From the NCBI GenBank assembly GCA_003141895.1, contig PLNT01000012.1:15654-79653 (forward strand): 64,000 nucleotides of DNA. Direction: 5' to 3'. The stretch comes from Bacteroidales bacterium. Lineage in GTDB: Bacteria > Bacteroidota > Bacteroidia > Bacteroidales > VadinHA17. The notes beneath the pieces are model-generated. The model was not told the origin of the DNA. It worked only from the letters and a program-made list of their open reading frames with translations, and did not search any database. The position numbers and the translations under genes are program-made. This document shows, one piece after another, positions 8,541 to 16,939 of this stretch (positions are counted from its first letter, which is position 1; each line of letters opens with the position of its first letter).

Positions 8541-8945
8541 ATGAATATTGATCATGTTGCCATCTGGACAACACAGTTGGAGAATTTAAAAGATTATTAT
8601 GTAAGGTACTACAACGGAAAAGCAAATTCAAAATATCTGAATAAAGACAGTCATTTTGAGAGTTACTTTATAACCTTTGATTCAGGTTCAAGGCTTGAAG
8701 TGATGCAGAAACCCGGGATACCTGCAAATCTTAACGATCCGATAGATAAACAATTCCAGGGAATTATCCATTTGTCATTTGGTGTTGATACCATGGCAAA
8801 AGTTGATGAAAAACTAAATGAATTAAGAAAAGACGGATTCAGAATATTAAAAGGACCCCGTAAAACCGGGGATGGGTATTATGAGTTTGAGACTCTCGAT
8901 CCCGATAATAACAGGTTAGAGGTAATGTCAATTTTTAAAGACTAG
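8541..8945 (+). CDS. VOC family protein with complete metal-ligand set
   Basis: 134 residues. The chain has the paired VOC modules with likely metal ligands His5 (NIDHVAIW), Glu53 (RLEVM), His77 (IIHLSF) and Glu127 (NRLEVM), as in glyoxalase I-type enzymes and related dioxygenases. It is cytoplasmic and shorter than fosfomycin-resistance or extradiol enzymes. The gene follows the DUF1349-like gene by 6 bases. The substrate cannot be deduced. Confidence 0.85.
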   Translation: MNIDHVAIWTTQLENLKDYYVRYYNGKANSKYLNKDSHFESYFITFDSGSRLEVMQKPGIPANLNDPIDKQFQGIIHLSFGVDTMAKVDEKLNELRKDGFRILKGPRKTGDGYYEFETLDPDNNRLEVMSIFKD

Positions 8946-8963
8946 ACATTATTCCATTGTGAA

Positions 8964-8986
8964 CCTTTGTGAAAATCCCACAAAGG
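8964..8986. repeat. Short palindrome CCTTTGTG/CACAAAGG
   Basis: An 8-bp perfect inverted repeat with a 7-base spacer. It resembles the TTTGTG...-type ends of the composite repeats at 9541-9699 and 12247-12385 and is probably a decayed relative. Confidence 0.45.
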
Positions 8987-9049
8987 AACACGAAGTAAGC
9001 AAAAAGTTACCCTAAGGAGGAAGACTTAATTTGTAATCAAAAGTAGGTT

Positions 9050-9532
9050 ATGTTACGACCAATGTCACAAACCGATAGCGCAAGAGTCCTGGAAATCTAT
9101 AAGATGGGTCTTGAAACAAGGAATGCGACCTTTGAAACTATTGTTCCCTCCTGGCAGGAATGGGATTTAAAACATCTCCCCCATTCCCGTTTTGTATCAG
9201 AAGAGAAAGGATTTGTGACTGGGTGGGTAGCATTAACCCCATTTTCAGGCAGGGAGGTTTATAGGGGTGTTGCAGAGGTCAGCATCTATATGGCAGATGG
9301 TTTCCGGGGAAAAAATATCGGAACGGACCTTATGGAAAAGGTAATAATTTCATCTGAGGAAAATGGAATCTGGACTCTGGTTTCAAGCGTTTTTCCTGAA
9401 AATGAAGCTACCTTAAAGTTGCATGCAAAGTTCGGATTCAGAGTTATAGGAAAAAGAGAAAAGATAGCAAAGCTTGAAGGAAGGTGGAGAGATACTATTT
9501 TATTAGAAAGAAGAACTCATAAATTTCAATAA
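9050..9532 (+). CDS. GNAT N-acetyltransferase, phosphinothricin-acetyltransferase-like
   Basis: 160 residues. The chain follows the Pat/bar-type GNAT layout: LEIYKMGLETRNATFET near the N-terminus, an RFVSEEKGFVTGWVAL strand, GVAEVSIYMADGFRGKNIGTDLM (acetyl-CoA binding motif A) and a C-terminal FGFRVIGKREKIAKLEGRWRDT. Homologues acetylate phosphinothricin, methionine sulfone or related amines. The natural substrate here is unknown. A Shine-Dalgarno-like AAGGAGG at 9014-9020 is about 30 bases upstream, too far to set this start. Confidence 0.85.
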   Translation: MLRPMSQTDSARVLEIYKMGLETRNATFETIVPSWQEWDLKHLPHSRFVSEEKGFVTGWVALTPFSGREVYRGVAEVSIYMADGFRGKNIGTDLMEKVIISSEENGIWTLVSSVFPENEATLKLHAKFGFRVIGKREKIAKLEGRWRDTILLERRTHKFQ

Positions 9533-9540
9533 TTAAAAAT

Positions 9541-9699
9541 TTTTAACCGCAAAGAGCACAAAGAAGTAACCCCTTCCCGCTATGCGGGGTTCCCCTAAAG
9601 GCTAATTCGGTGAATTATAAAAAATTAGATAATTACAGGGATATTGCCTCCCTTTAGGGGGGTTGGGGGGCAAAAATCCTTTGTGAACTATGTGGTTAA
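9541..9699. repeat. Composite palindromic element, copy 1
   Basis: Outer ends TTTTAACCGCAAAG (left) and GTGGTTAA (right, up to 9699) form terminal inverted repeats together with CACAAAG/CTTTGTG. The interior carries the GC-rich palindrome family (CCCCTTCCCGCTATGCGGGG, then CCCCTAAAGG pairing with CCTTTAGGGG's equivalent around 9650-9660). No coding content. The element fills the gap between the GNAT and Nudix genes and overlaps only a non-preferred TTG start of the latter. Confidence 0.65.
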
Positions 9700-9717
9700 T
9701 TGTTTTTTATAGTTTTT

Positions 9718-10122
9718 ATGAAAGAAATAGCTGCAATAATCCTTGAAAATGACAATGGGGAGTTTTTACTTTATCTCCGCGACAATAAACCAACAATCCC
9801 CTTCCCCGATCACTGGGACCTCATTGGTGGTCATGTTGAAGAAGGAGAAACCCCTGAACAGGCTCTTGTCCGTGAGGTGAAAGAGGAATTAGATATCGAT
9901 CTGAAGGAATATACTTTCTATAGAAAATATGAGTGCCTGACCGGGGATGCTTATGAAAATATAAAATATATCTATACAGGCAGAATTAATCTTCCCCTGG
10001 AGAAAATAACCCTTTTAGAGGGAGTTCGACCACAATATTTTACCAGGGAAGAAATTCCTTATGTAAAATTTGCAAACATTCTAAAATCAATTGTAATGGA
10101 CTACATTAAGGACGCACTGTAG
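9718..10122 (+). CDS. Nudix hydrolase
   Basis: 134 residues. The Nudix box is complete: GGHVEEGETPEQALVREV followed by KEELDI, giving GX5EX7REUXEEXGU with Mg-binding glutamates. It is preceded by DHWDLI. Such enzymes hydrolyse nucleoside diphosphate-linked compounds, but no substrate-specific motif is evident. I use the ATG at 9718 (MKEIAAIILEN), because the upstream in-frame TTG at 9700 lies at the edge of a repeat. The gene converges with the RluA-type gene, with only 21 bases between. Confidence 0.88.
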   Translation: MKEIAAIILENDNGEFLLYLRDNKPTIPFPDHWDLIGGHVEEGETPEQALVREVKEELDIDLKEYTFYRKYECLTGDAYENIKYIYTGRINLPLEKITLLEGVRPQYFTREEIPYVKFANILKSIVMDYIKDAL

Positions 10123-10143
10123 AATCAGGACGCTTTTTTTGAC

Positions 10144-11013
10144 CTATTTATAATCCTCGTCCCTGGCTTTCAAAGACAGGAACCCTTTTGGCATGGGGGA
10201 TTCAACTGTAACCAGTTTCCCGGTTACAGGATGGGGGAATGAAATAGAATATGCATGAAGCCTGATACGACGGATGAATTCTTTAGATGCCCCATATTTC
10301 CAATCGCCAACTATAGGACAGCCAATATCTGACATATGAACTCTTATCTGGTTTTTCCGGCCCGTGTCTGTTTTTACATCTAAAAGTGTGTTGTCGTCAA
10401 CATTTCTGATAGTTGAATAATGTGTTATGGAAAGTTTTGCGTTTGGAGTTTCCTTTCCTGAATGCATTTTCTGTGTATGGTCTTCCGTAAGCCAGCTCGT
10501 GACAGTCCCTTCCGGATTTTCAGGACTTCCTTCGACTAAAGCATAATAATGCTTTTCTGTTTCATCCCATCTATCTTTTATGGCATCCATTGCTTTTTCC
10601 GATTTAGCGAGAATCAGAACACCAGATACCTCTTTATCTAATCGATGAACAACATAAGTCCTTACTGATCCTTTACTTTTATCCTTCAGATACTCTGAAA
10701 TGGTCCACTGGATATTAGCACTTCCATCTACACTGGATGTTGCAATTCCTGCAGGTTTGTCAATTACGATTACTTCCTGATCATCATACAATACGGGATA
10801 AGGAAGACTGGCTTTTGTTGCAACACCAGTCTTCATTCCAAAATCAACAGAATCACCTGATTTTAATGAATATGAATGCAGAGTAGTTGGTTTATTGTTG
10901 ATTTTGACAGTTCCGCTCTGAAGTAGTTTTTTAATCCGGGTTCTTGGAGAATCAGGGTACTGCTCCAGAAGAAATTCGAGTAATGTCTGGGGTTTATTTA
11001 CGGTTGCTTTCAA
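10144..11013 (-). CDS. RluA-family pseudouridine synthase
   Basis: 289 residues. An S4 RNA-binding domain occupies about residues 10-60 (RTRIKKLLQSGTVKINN). The catalytic domain contains VVHRLDKEVSGVLILAKS with the nucleophilic Asp126, and later GRKNQIRVH and a RIRLHAYSISFPHPVTG tail. This is the RluA/RluC/RluD type, which isomerises specific uridines in 23S rRNA or tRNA. Which position is modified cannot be read from the sequence. It is cytoplasmic, stands alone, and converges with the Nudix gene. Confidence 0.9.
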   Translation of the reverse strand: MKATVNKPQTLLEFLLEQYPDSPRTRIKKLLQSGTVKINNKPTTLHSYSLKSGDSVDFGMKTGVATKASLPYPVLYDDQEVIVIDKPAGIATSSVDGSANIQWTISEYLKDKSKGSVRTYVVHRLDKEVSGVLILAKSEKAMDAIKDRWDETEKHYYALVEGSPENPEGTVTSWLTEDHTQKMHSGKETPNAKLSITHYSTIRNVDDNTLLDVKTDTGRKNQIRVHMSDIGCPIVGDWKYGASKEFIRRIRLHAYSISFPHPVTGKLVTVESPMPKGFLSLKARDEDYK

Positions 11014-11078
11014 GAAGTTAAACGTTAATTTATTATCGGCCGAAGGTATGAAAAAATAAGCTCAAGAGATGCTGTTAA

Positions 11079-11174
11079 GGGATTGAAAGCCCCTCTGTCT
11101 TCGCGACATCTCCCCTGAAGAAGCGAAAAATACGTTTTTATATTGGTTAATTGCCCCCTGTCAGGGGAGTAGTG
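11079..11174. repeat. GC-rich palindromic repeat (CCCCT/AGGGG family)
   Basis: GCCCCTCTGTCTTCGCGACA and CTCCCCTGAAG at the left, and GCCCCCTGTCAGGGGAG at the right, match the dispersed repeat family also seen near 9570, 12270, 44200, 51750, 53270 and 62330. It lies between divergent genes. Confidence 0.5.
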
Positions 11175-11189
11175 GGTAAAAATTCTTTG

Positions 11190-11197
11190 TACCTTTG
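11190..11197 (+). promoter_or_regulatory. Candidate -7 promoter element (TACCTTTG)
   Basis: TACCTTTG fits TAnnTTTG and lies 26 bases upstream of the ATG at 11224, a normal distance for a short leader. No -33 TTTG was identified. Confidence 0.45.
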
Positions 11198-11223
11198 TTG
11201 TCAAAAAAGTAAATTCTAAAAAG

Positions 11224-11646
11224 ATGAATCCCACCTCCGCCTCATCAAAACCATCCATTTTTTCTGGCTTAATTGCCAAAACGAAAAAGGTTCTTAAATG
11301 GTTATTGTTCCTGATATTACTTTTCGGTGCAATATTCATTTACTGGAAATACTTCTATACCTACAGTGAAGGCTACCGCGCAGGATTATTGCAGAAATTT
11401 TCCAGCAAAGGCACCTTTTTCAAAACCTATGAAGGAGAATTGATACTAAGCAGTGTCTCATCAAACAACAATGTTGCAATCGCTTCTGAAAAGTTCTTCT
11501 TTACGCTGGCAAATAAAGCCCTGGTAAGGCAATTTGATGCCCTGCAGGGCGATAATATCATTGTTCATTACAAACAGAAGAATGCAGTCGTTTTCTGGCG
11601 GGGCGACTCTGCATACCTGGTCGACAGTGTAAAACTTAAAAGGTAG
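11224..11646 (+). CDS. Single-pass membrane protein of unknown function
   Basis: 140 residues. A cytoplasmic N-tail of about 25 residues is followed by one hydrophobic segment (WLLFLILLFGAIFIYW), and then a conserved-looking outer domain: YSEGYRAGLLQKFSSKGTFFKTYEGEL, KFFFTLANKALV and VVFWRGDSAYLV. Proteins of this shape recur in Bacteroidetes and are often left as hypothetical or mis-named. I cannot give a function. It probably faces the periplasm. Confidence 0.75.
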   Translation: MNPTSASSKPSIFSGLIAKTKKVLKWLLFLILLFGAIFIYWKYFYTYSEGYRAGLLQKFSSKGTFFKTYEGELILSSVSSNNNVAIASEKFFFTLANKALVRQFDALQGDNIIVHYKQKNAVVFWRGDSAYLVDSVKLKR

Positions 11647-11839
11647 AAATTACTTCATCACCTTCTTAAGAATACCAAATACCCCCTGATAAATGTGGCG
11701 CTCGTAAGAACCTTAACCATTTCATCCTGAGATGATCTGGCAGTTCGGAGTTCTCAGCTGAAAGGCACTTTCAAGAAATAATTATCTTAATATTTTCTTC
11801 AATTCATACTATCTTTAGTTTTCATTAGTAAGTATAATT

Positions 11840-12244
11840 ATGAACAGATTAATTGTTTTATCCTTCTTCCTTATCAGCATTTCAAATGCTTTATTGTCAC
11901 AGTTTAAACTAGACATAGAAATATCAGGGATAAGGAATAACAAAGGGAATATTATGTTACAGCTTTTTGATCCGACTCAGAAGGTCATAAAAGAGGAAAT
12001 GAGTTCAGTTAAAGACAACAAATGCCTGATTTCTATTGAGAATCTTAAAGCCGGGCTTTATGCTGTCAGATATTATCATGATGAAAATCTGAATGGTAAG
12101 TTGGAAACAAATCTGGTCGGAAAACCCACTGAAGGTTACGGCTTTTCAAATAATGTCATTGGTAAATTCGGTCCGCCTCCTTTTGAAAAATGGCTTTTTA
12201 AAATTGGTGGTGACAAAAAGATCGTTTTGAAACCTACATACTAG
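11840..12244 (+). CDS. DUF2141 domain secreted protein
   Basis: 134 residues with a signal peptide ending ALLSQ. The mature domain has the DUF2141 hallmarks: LDIEISGIRNNKGNIMLQLFD, the ENLKAGLYAVRYYHDENLNGKLETN block (calcium-loop-like Asp/Asn run), GYGFSNNVIGKFGPPPFE and a terminal IVLKPTY. The molecular function of DUF2141 is not known. Members are periplasmic or secreted and, as I recall, often lie near isoprenoid or carotenoid genes. Here the next gene (12539) is a CrtI-like desaturase, separated by a repeat. Confidence 0.85.
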   Translation: MNRLIVLSFFLISISNALLSQFKLDIEISGIRNNKGNIMLQLFDPTQKVIKEEMSSVKDNKCLISIENLKAGLYAVRYYHDENLNGKLETNLVGKPTEGYGFSNNVIGKFGPPPFEKWLFKIGGDKKIVLKPTY

Positions 12245-12246
12245 TC

Positions 12247-12385
12247 TTTTAGCCACAACCGAACGACCCCCTGACCGCTACGCGGCCGTCCCGCAAAGGG
12301 GGACTAATTCAGTCCATTAATTTGATTTTGCGTACCGTTTTAGCTCCCCTTGGGAGGGTTAGGGGTTGCGCCCTTTGTGGTTAAA
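12247..12385. repeat. Composite palindromic element, copy 2
   Basis: The ends TTTTAGCCACAA and TTTGTGGTTAAA form terminal inverted repeats. Inside are CCCCCTGACCGCTACGCGG, AAAGGGGGACTAATTCAG and a right CTCCCCTTGGGAGGGTTAGG block. It has the same layout as the element at 9541-9699 and lies in the gap before the carotenoid-type genes. Confidence 0.7.
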
Positions 12386-12538
12386 GGATTTTTGTTTTCA
12401 TAAACTAATTTCTTCTGAACAACAATTTCAACCACTTAAAGAATAAGTTTTCTGGAAAATATTAATTTGCACCCTAAATTCGGGACAAAACTGATTTTTG
12501 TAAGTCTTTAGTTCAAATTTTAGAGATTAACCATATAA

Positions 12539-14020
12539 ATGATAACCGCAAAAAAGTCAGCAGCAGTCATCGGGGCAGGAATCGGTGGCATCACAACTGC
12601 AATATACCTTGCAAAGAATGGATATGATGTTTCTGTATTCGAAAAGAATTCGACACCGGGCGGAAGGTGCGGTCAGTTGATCCGGGATGGTCATCGTTTC
12701 GACCTGGGGGCAACTATGCTTATGATGCCTGATATCTACAGGGAGATTTTTGATTCACTCGGAATTCCTCTTTTTGAAAATAATGACATCAAACCACTGG
12801 AAGACCTTTATAATATCTATTTCGACAATAATGAAGTAATAACATTTTCCACAGATAAGGAAAAGATGAAGGCTCAGCACGAAAAGATAGAGTCAGGAAG
12901 TTATGCTAAATCACTAAAATATGTCAACACCGGATATGAAATATTCCAGATTGGGATCCATAAGCTTATAGGCCGGAATTTTTCTAATATCTTCCAGTTT
13001 GCCAATTTCAGAAATATTGGCATGTTGATAAAACTCAAAACCTATATATCAAACTACCGGTACGTTAAAAAGTTTTTTCGCAATACTCATCTGAGAATGG
13101 CTTATACTTTTCAAAATATTTATGTCGGCCAAAGTCCATTTGATTCCCCGGCCCTGTTTTCGATGGTCCCGGCAGCCGAACTCAAGGAAGGATCATTTTT
13201 CCCAAAAGGAGGCATGTACACAATTGTGGAAAAACTGGTGATGAAGGCCCGGTCTTCAGGTGTTAAGTTTTATTATAATAAGCCGGCACAAGAAATAAAA
13301 GTAAAAGGGAAACTAGCAGAAGGTATTTTATTTCAGAATGGATCCGAAGTAAAAGCTGATATTATTGTTGCAAATGCTGACCTTCCGTATGTGTACCGTA
13401 AGTTATTGCCCGACCGCCGAAAATCGAGGAGACTTGACCGCTTGAAATATTCATGTTCTGCAATATCTTTCCATTGGGGACTTGATAAAGTTTATCCTCA
13501 ATTAGGACATCACAGTGTGGTTCTCTCAGACGGATTCAGAGAAGGCCTGGATAAAATCTTCAAAGACAAATCAGTAGGTGATCATCCGAGTTTTTATATT
13601 CATGCCCCTGTCAGAACCGATCCCGATGCGGCACCTGTCAACCAGGATACACTTTCATTTATAGTCGGGACAGGTCATCTTGACAGAATGAAAAAACAGA
13701 ACTGGGAGGAATTGAAAAAGAAAACACGAAATGCATTGATTCAACGTCTTCACCAGTTTGGCCTTGAAGATATTGAACAACATATAAAGTTCGAGATTTG
13801 CTTTACTCCCGAAAGCTGGGAAAACGCATGCAATATTTCAAGAGGTTCTGTTTTCGGAAGTCTGGCTCATAATCTAATGCAGATGGGATATTTCCGTCCG
13901 CATAATCAGCATAGCCGTTACAAAAATCTTTTCTTTGTCGGGGGAAGTACACATCCGGGTAACGGAATACCAAATGTGCTTCTTTCTGCCAAATTAACTG
14001 CTGAAAAAATACTTAATTAA
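12539..14020 (+). CDS. CrtI-type phytoene desaturase-like FAD oxidoreductase
   Basis: 493 residues. An FAD-binding Rossmann motif stands at the N-terminus (AVIGAGIGGITTAIYLAKNG, residues 9-28), followed by EKNSTPGGRCG and GHRFDLGATML. The C-terminus ends FFVGGSTHPGNGIPNVLLSA, the carotenoid-desaturase signature. The family introduces double bonds in phytoene, diapophytoene or related polyenes, and some members are isomerases. The downstream synthase gene starts 7 bases later, so the two form an operon. No cyclase, hydroxylase or ketolase gene is present here, so the final product is unclear. Confidence 0.88.
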   Translation: MITAKKSAAVIGAGIGGITTAIYLAKNGYDVSVFEKNSTPGGRCGQLIRDGHRFDLGATMLMMPDIYREIFDSLGIPLFENNDIKPLEDLYNIYFDNNEVITFSTDKEKMKAQHEKIESGSYAKSLKYVNTGYEIFQIGIHKLIGRNFSNIFQFANFRNIGMLIKLKTYISNYRYVKKFFRNTHLRMAYTFQNIYVGQSPFDSPALFSMVPAAELKEGSFFPKGGMYTIVEKLVMKARSSGVKFYYNKPAQEIKVKGKLAEGILFQNGSEVKADIIVANADLPYVYRKLLPDRRKSRRLDRLKYSCSAISFHWGLDKVYPQLGHHSVVLSDGFREGLDKIFKDKSVGDHPSFYIHAPVRTDPDAAPVNQDTLSFIVGTGHLDRMKKQNWEELKKKTRNALIQRLHQFGLEDIEQHIKFEICFTPESWENACNISRGSVFGSLAHNLMQMGYFRPHNQHSRYKNLFFVGGSTHPGNGIPNVLLSAKLTAEKILN

Positions 14021-14027
14021 GTAACCA

Positions 14028-14957
14028 ATGATTTCACAAAAGGATAAATTTTTAGAAATATCTAATTCTATAAATTTCGAACAGATCAAGGATCATCCGA
14101 ATATCCTCATTGCGGCAAATTTCTGGGATAATGACAGATTCTGTGCTGCTAAAATATGCTATAAATTCATGAGGGCAATCGATGATATGATTGATAATCA
14201 TAAAGCAAAAAACAAACTTATTGAACCCGGAGAAAGAAAGGATTTCATAGCAAATGTTGATGATTGGCTTAAGATGATTATTATCTCAAAAGAGTGCAAT
14301 TCGCTTCAGGAAGAACTTAAAGAAACCATAGAAAAATTCAGAATTCCGCTATGGCCAATGAAGGTTTTCGCCAAATCGATGATTTACGACATTAACAATG
14401 ATGGGTTTCCAACGATGGATGCTTTCCTTGAATACTCTACCGGTGCCTCGGTTGCCCCTGCTTCCATCTTTGTTCACCTTAACGGACTTCAAACAATAAA
14501 CGGAAGATATGAACCTCCGCAGTTCGACGTGAAATGGGCTTCCACTCCTTGTGCAATTTTTAGTTATCTTGTTCATATTATAAGAGATTTTCAGAAGGAT
14601 CAGTTAAACAATCTTACCTGTTTTGCAGACGACCTGATTGCTAACTATGGGCTTAACAGGAAGATTCTTCATGACTTTGCTGAAGGAAGACATGTAAATA
14701 ATAATTTCCGCAGTCTCATCAAACACTATTATTTACTGGCTGATGAATACCGGATAAAAACCTATGATATCATCAAAGAGATAAGACCTCTGCTTGAGCC
14801 GCGATATCAGCTTAGCCTTGAGATAATTTTTGATCTGTACCTGATGGTATTTGAGAGGATCGATCTTAAGAATGGTAAATTCACTACCGAAGAGCTCAAT
14901 CCGACTCCTGAAGAGACCAGGGAAAGAGTTTATAATGTAATTATGAATTTCAGGTAA
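14028..14957 (+). CDS. Phytoene/squalene synthase family protein (CrtB-like)
   Basis: 309 residues. The family joins two prenyl diphosphates head to head. A first aspartate-rich motif is visible in FMRAIDDMIDN (about residue 49) and a second in HIIRDFQKDQL (about residue 185), along with YSTGASVAPASIFVHL between them. Both metal-binding motifs look intact. It is a likely membrane-associated cytoplasmic enzyme that supplies phytoene, diapophytoene or squalene to the desaturase encoded 7 bases upstream. Which chain length is used cannot be judged. Confidence 0.87.
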   Translation: MISQKDKFLEISNSINFEQIKDHPNILIAANFWDNDRFCAAKICYKFMRAIDDMIDNHKAKNKLIEPGERKDFIANVDDWLKMIIISKECNSLQEELKETIEKFRIPLWPMKVFAKSMIYDINNDGFPTMDAFLEYSTGASVAPASIFVHLNGLQTINGRYEPPQFDVKWASTPCAIFSYLVHIIRDFQKDQLNNLTCFADDLIANYGLNRKILHDFAEGRHVNNNFRSLIKHYYLLADEYRIKTYDIIKEIRPLLEPRYQLSLEIIFDLYLMVFERIDLKNGKFTTEELNPTPEETRERVYNVIMNFR

Positions 14958-15088
14958 CGCTCCTGCATCAGACCGCAAAAAAATAATGCTGATATCTTCT
15001 GAAAAAGACAGTTATTCCAGAACCTTTTGAGTAAATTATTGAATAAGTTGCATAAAGCATTCGGGCACATTTCATACATTTAATTTAT

Positions 15089-15096
15089 TAACTTTG
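15089..15096 (+). promoter_or_regulatory. Candidate -7 promoter element (TAACTTTG)
   Basis: TAACTTTG matches TAnnTTTG and lies 25 bases before the ATG at 15122. The 164-base spacer after the synthase gene supports a separate transcription unit. A clear -33 box is not seen. Confidence 0.5.
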
Positions 15097-15121
15097 CGGT
15101 TCAATTGTTAGTAGAAAACAT

Positions 15122-16927
15122 ATGATAATAAAGACATTGGTGCCTGTAAATGAAATGGACGGCCGGCGACTCTACTACACTTTTATAGCCGGTGCAAGGA
15201 AAGTTATTGAACATCAGGTTGAGCTTAATAGAATTAATGTATTCCCGGTTAATGATGGTGATACAGGTACCAATCTGGCATCCACTATCAGAGCCGTAGT
15301 TGACTCCCTTCATCCGCACCGGTCATACAAAATTACAGCCGACAGAATAGCCGAGACCACTCTTGTAAATGCCCGGGGTAATTCAGGAATAATTTTTGCC
15401 CAGTTTCTTCACGGGATGAGCACCGAAACCGGTAATTTTAAGACAATAACTATAAAACAGTTTGCCGAAAGTATTAAAAATTCTGTTAGCTATATATATG
15501 AGGCCGTAGCCAATCCTGTTGAAGGTACGATGCTCACGGTAATAAAAGATTGGGCAAATTACATCTATGAGAACCGAAACAGAATTACAGATTTTAACCA
15601 GCTGTTTATCGGGTCAATAGATGTTCTGAACAGATCGCTTATCGCAACCAAATCAAAACTGGCTGTTCTGACAAGAGCAAATGTCGTTGATGCCGGAGCC
15701 CGCGGTTTTGTTCTTTTTGTGGAAGGGATTATAGACTTTATTAAGTATCGCAACCTGAAAGAGCTGATCCAGATCAGAGTTGAAACCGCAATTTTTGAAA
15801 AACTTGATGAAGCTCTTCCTGAGAAAGTTGAGCTCAGATACTGTACCGAAGTTCTTATGAAAAAAAGTTCTACCGATAATAAGCCATTAATGCCCCTCCT
15901 TGAAAAATATGGAAATTCCATCGTTGTCGCCGGTTCTGATAAAATGCGACGGATCCATATTCATACAAGTAATCCGGCGGATCTTATCAACGAACTCAGA
16001 CAAATGGGTACACTCACATTCCAGAAGGCAGACGACATGATAAGACAGAGTGATGTTGTTTATAACAGGAAATGGAAAATAGCCTTAGTTACTGACTCAA
16101 CCTGCGATCTGGAACAGGAAATAATCGATAATTACCAGATAAACATACTTCCAATAAATGTGAGTTTTGGAGAGAATAACTATCTCGATAAAGTCACTAT
16201 TCAACCGGAACAATTTTACACACTTTTAAAAGAAAACAAGGATTATCCTAAATCTTCGCAGGTAAACGAAAAGAGCTTTATAAATCTCTATTCTCACCTT
16301 GCTTCTCACTACGATTCTGTAATTGCTATCCATTTAAGTGAAAAATTAAGTGGAACATTTAACAGCAGCCAAAAGGCCGCCAGGAAAATCAGCCAGGAGT
16401 TCGGCAAGCCAATTTCAGTCATCAATTCTAAAAATACATCAGGTGCCATGGGCCTAATTCTACTCCGAGCAGCCCAGGCAATTGAAGCCGGATATTCACA
16501 TGATCAGGTTGCCAATATGGCAGAAAACTGGACAAATCATGTCAGATTATTCGTAAGTGTCAGGACAATGAAATATTTTATTAAAGGCGGACGGGTATCG
16601 ATGTTCAGAGGGATGATAGCACGCATTCTGAATATTAATCCTATTGTTACTATCGATGAAACCGGGAGAGCAGTTCTTTTTGATAAGAGTTTCAATCAGA
16701 GGGCCAATATGGAAAAGGTTATGGGTTACATCTCAAAAATTAAAAAGGAAAAAACTATTTGGAACTATGTAGTCCTCCACGCAAATAACAGTGATGCAGC
16801 CAGATGGTATACTAAAAGGATGGAAAAACTTACGAATAAAAAACCTGCATCCGTTGTAAATATCTCGCCAATTCTGGGAGCCCATGCAGGAATTGGAGCT
16901 GCAGCCGTTGCTCTTCTTTTTGATTAA
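15122..16927 (+). CDS. Fused DhaL/DAK2 (FakA-like) and DegV (FakB-like) protein
   Basis: 601 residues. Residues about 1-200 form a DhaL/DAK2 nucleotide-binding domain, with the Mg-binding NDGDTGTN motif (Asp45, Asp47) and NARGNSG. Residues about 210-315 match the FakA middle domain (ELRYCTEVLM ... RRIHIHTSNPADLI). From about residue 318 a DegV domain begins (KIALVTDSTCDL), with SSQVNEKSF, IHLSEKLSGTFNSS, KGGRVS and a terminal PILGAHAGIGAAAV. In Firmicutes, FakA phosphorylates fatty acids presented by a separate FakB. This chain joins both, so it may be a self-contained fatty-acid kinase, though substrate and activity are inferred. Confidence 0.9.
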   Translation: MIIKTLVPVNEMDGRRLYYTFIAGARKVIEHQVELNRINVFPVNDGDTGTNLASTIRAVVDSLHPHRSYKITADRIAETTLVNARGNSGIIFAQFLHGMSTETGNFKTITIKQFAESIKNSVSYIYEAVANPVEGTMLTVIKDWANYIYENRNRITDFNQLFIGSIDVLNRSLIATKSKLAVLTRANVVDAGARGFVLFVEGIIDFIKYRNLKELIQIRVETAIFEKLDEALPEKVELRYCTEVLMKKSSTDNKPLMPLLEKYGNSIVVAGSDKMRRIHIHTSNPADLINELRQMGTLTFQKADDMIRQSDVVYNRKWKIALVTDSTCDLEQEIIDNYQINILPINVSFGENNYLDKVTIQPEQFYTLLKENKDYPKSSQVNEKSFINLYSHLASHYDSVIAIHLSEKLSGTFNSSQKAARKISQEFGKPISVINSKNTSGAMGLILLRAAQAIEAGYSHDQVANMAENWTNHVRLFVSVRTMKYFIKGGRVSMFRGMIARILNINPIVTIDETGRAVLFDKSFNQRANMEKVMGYISKIKKEKTIWNYVVLHANNSDAARWYTKRMEKLTNKKPASVVNISPILGAHAGIGAAAVALLFD

Positions 16928-16939
16928 CCCTTTATTTAT

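Noticed and set aside
9014-9020. A strong Shine-Dalgarno-like AAGGAGG before the GNAT gene.
   Set aside because: It is about 30 bases from the ATG at 9050, with no suitable start close by, and probably belongs to repeat-type sequence.
11025-11339. A 104-codon minus-strand frame between the RluA-type gene and the membrane-protein gene.
   Set aside because: It runs through a palindromic repeat and overlaps the real gene start at 11224. Its translation shows no domain pattern.
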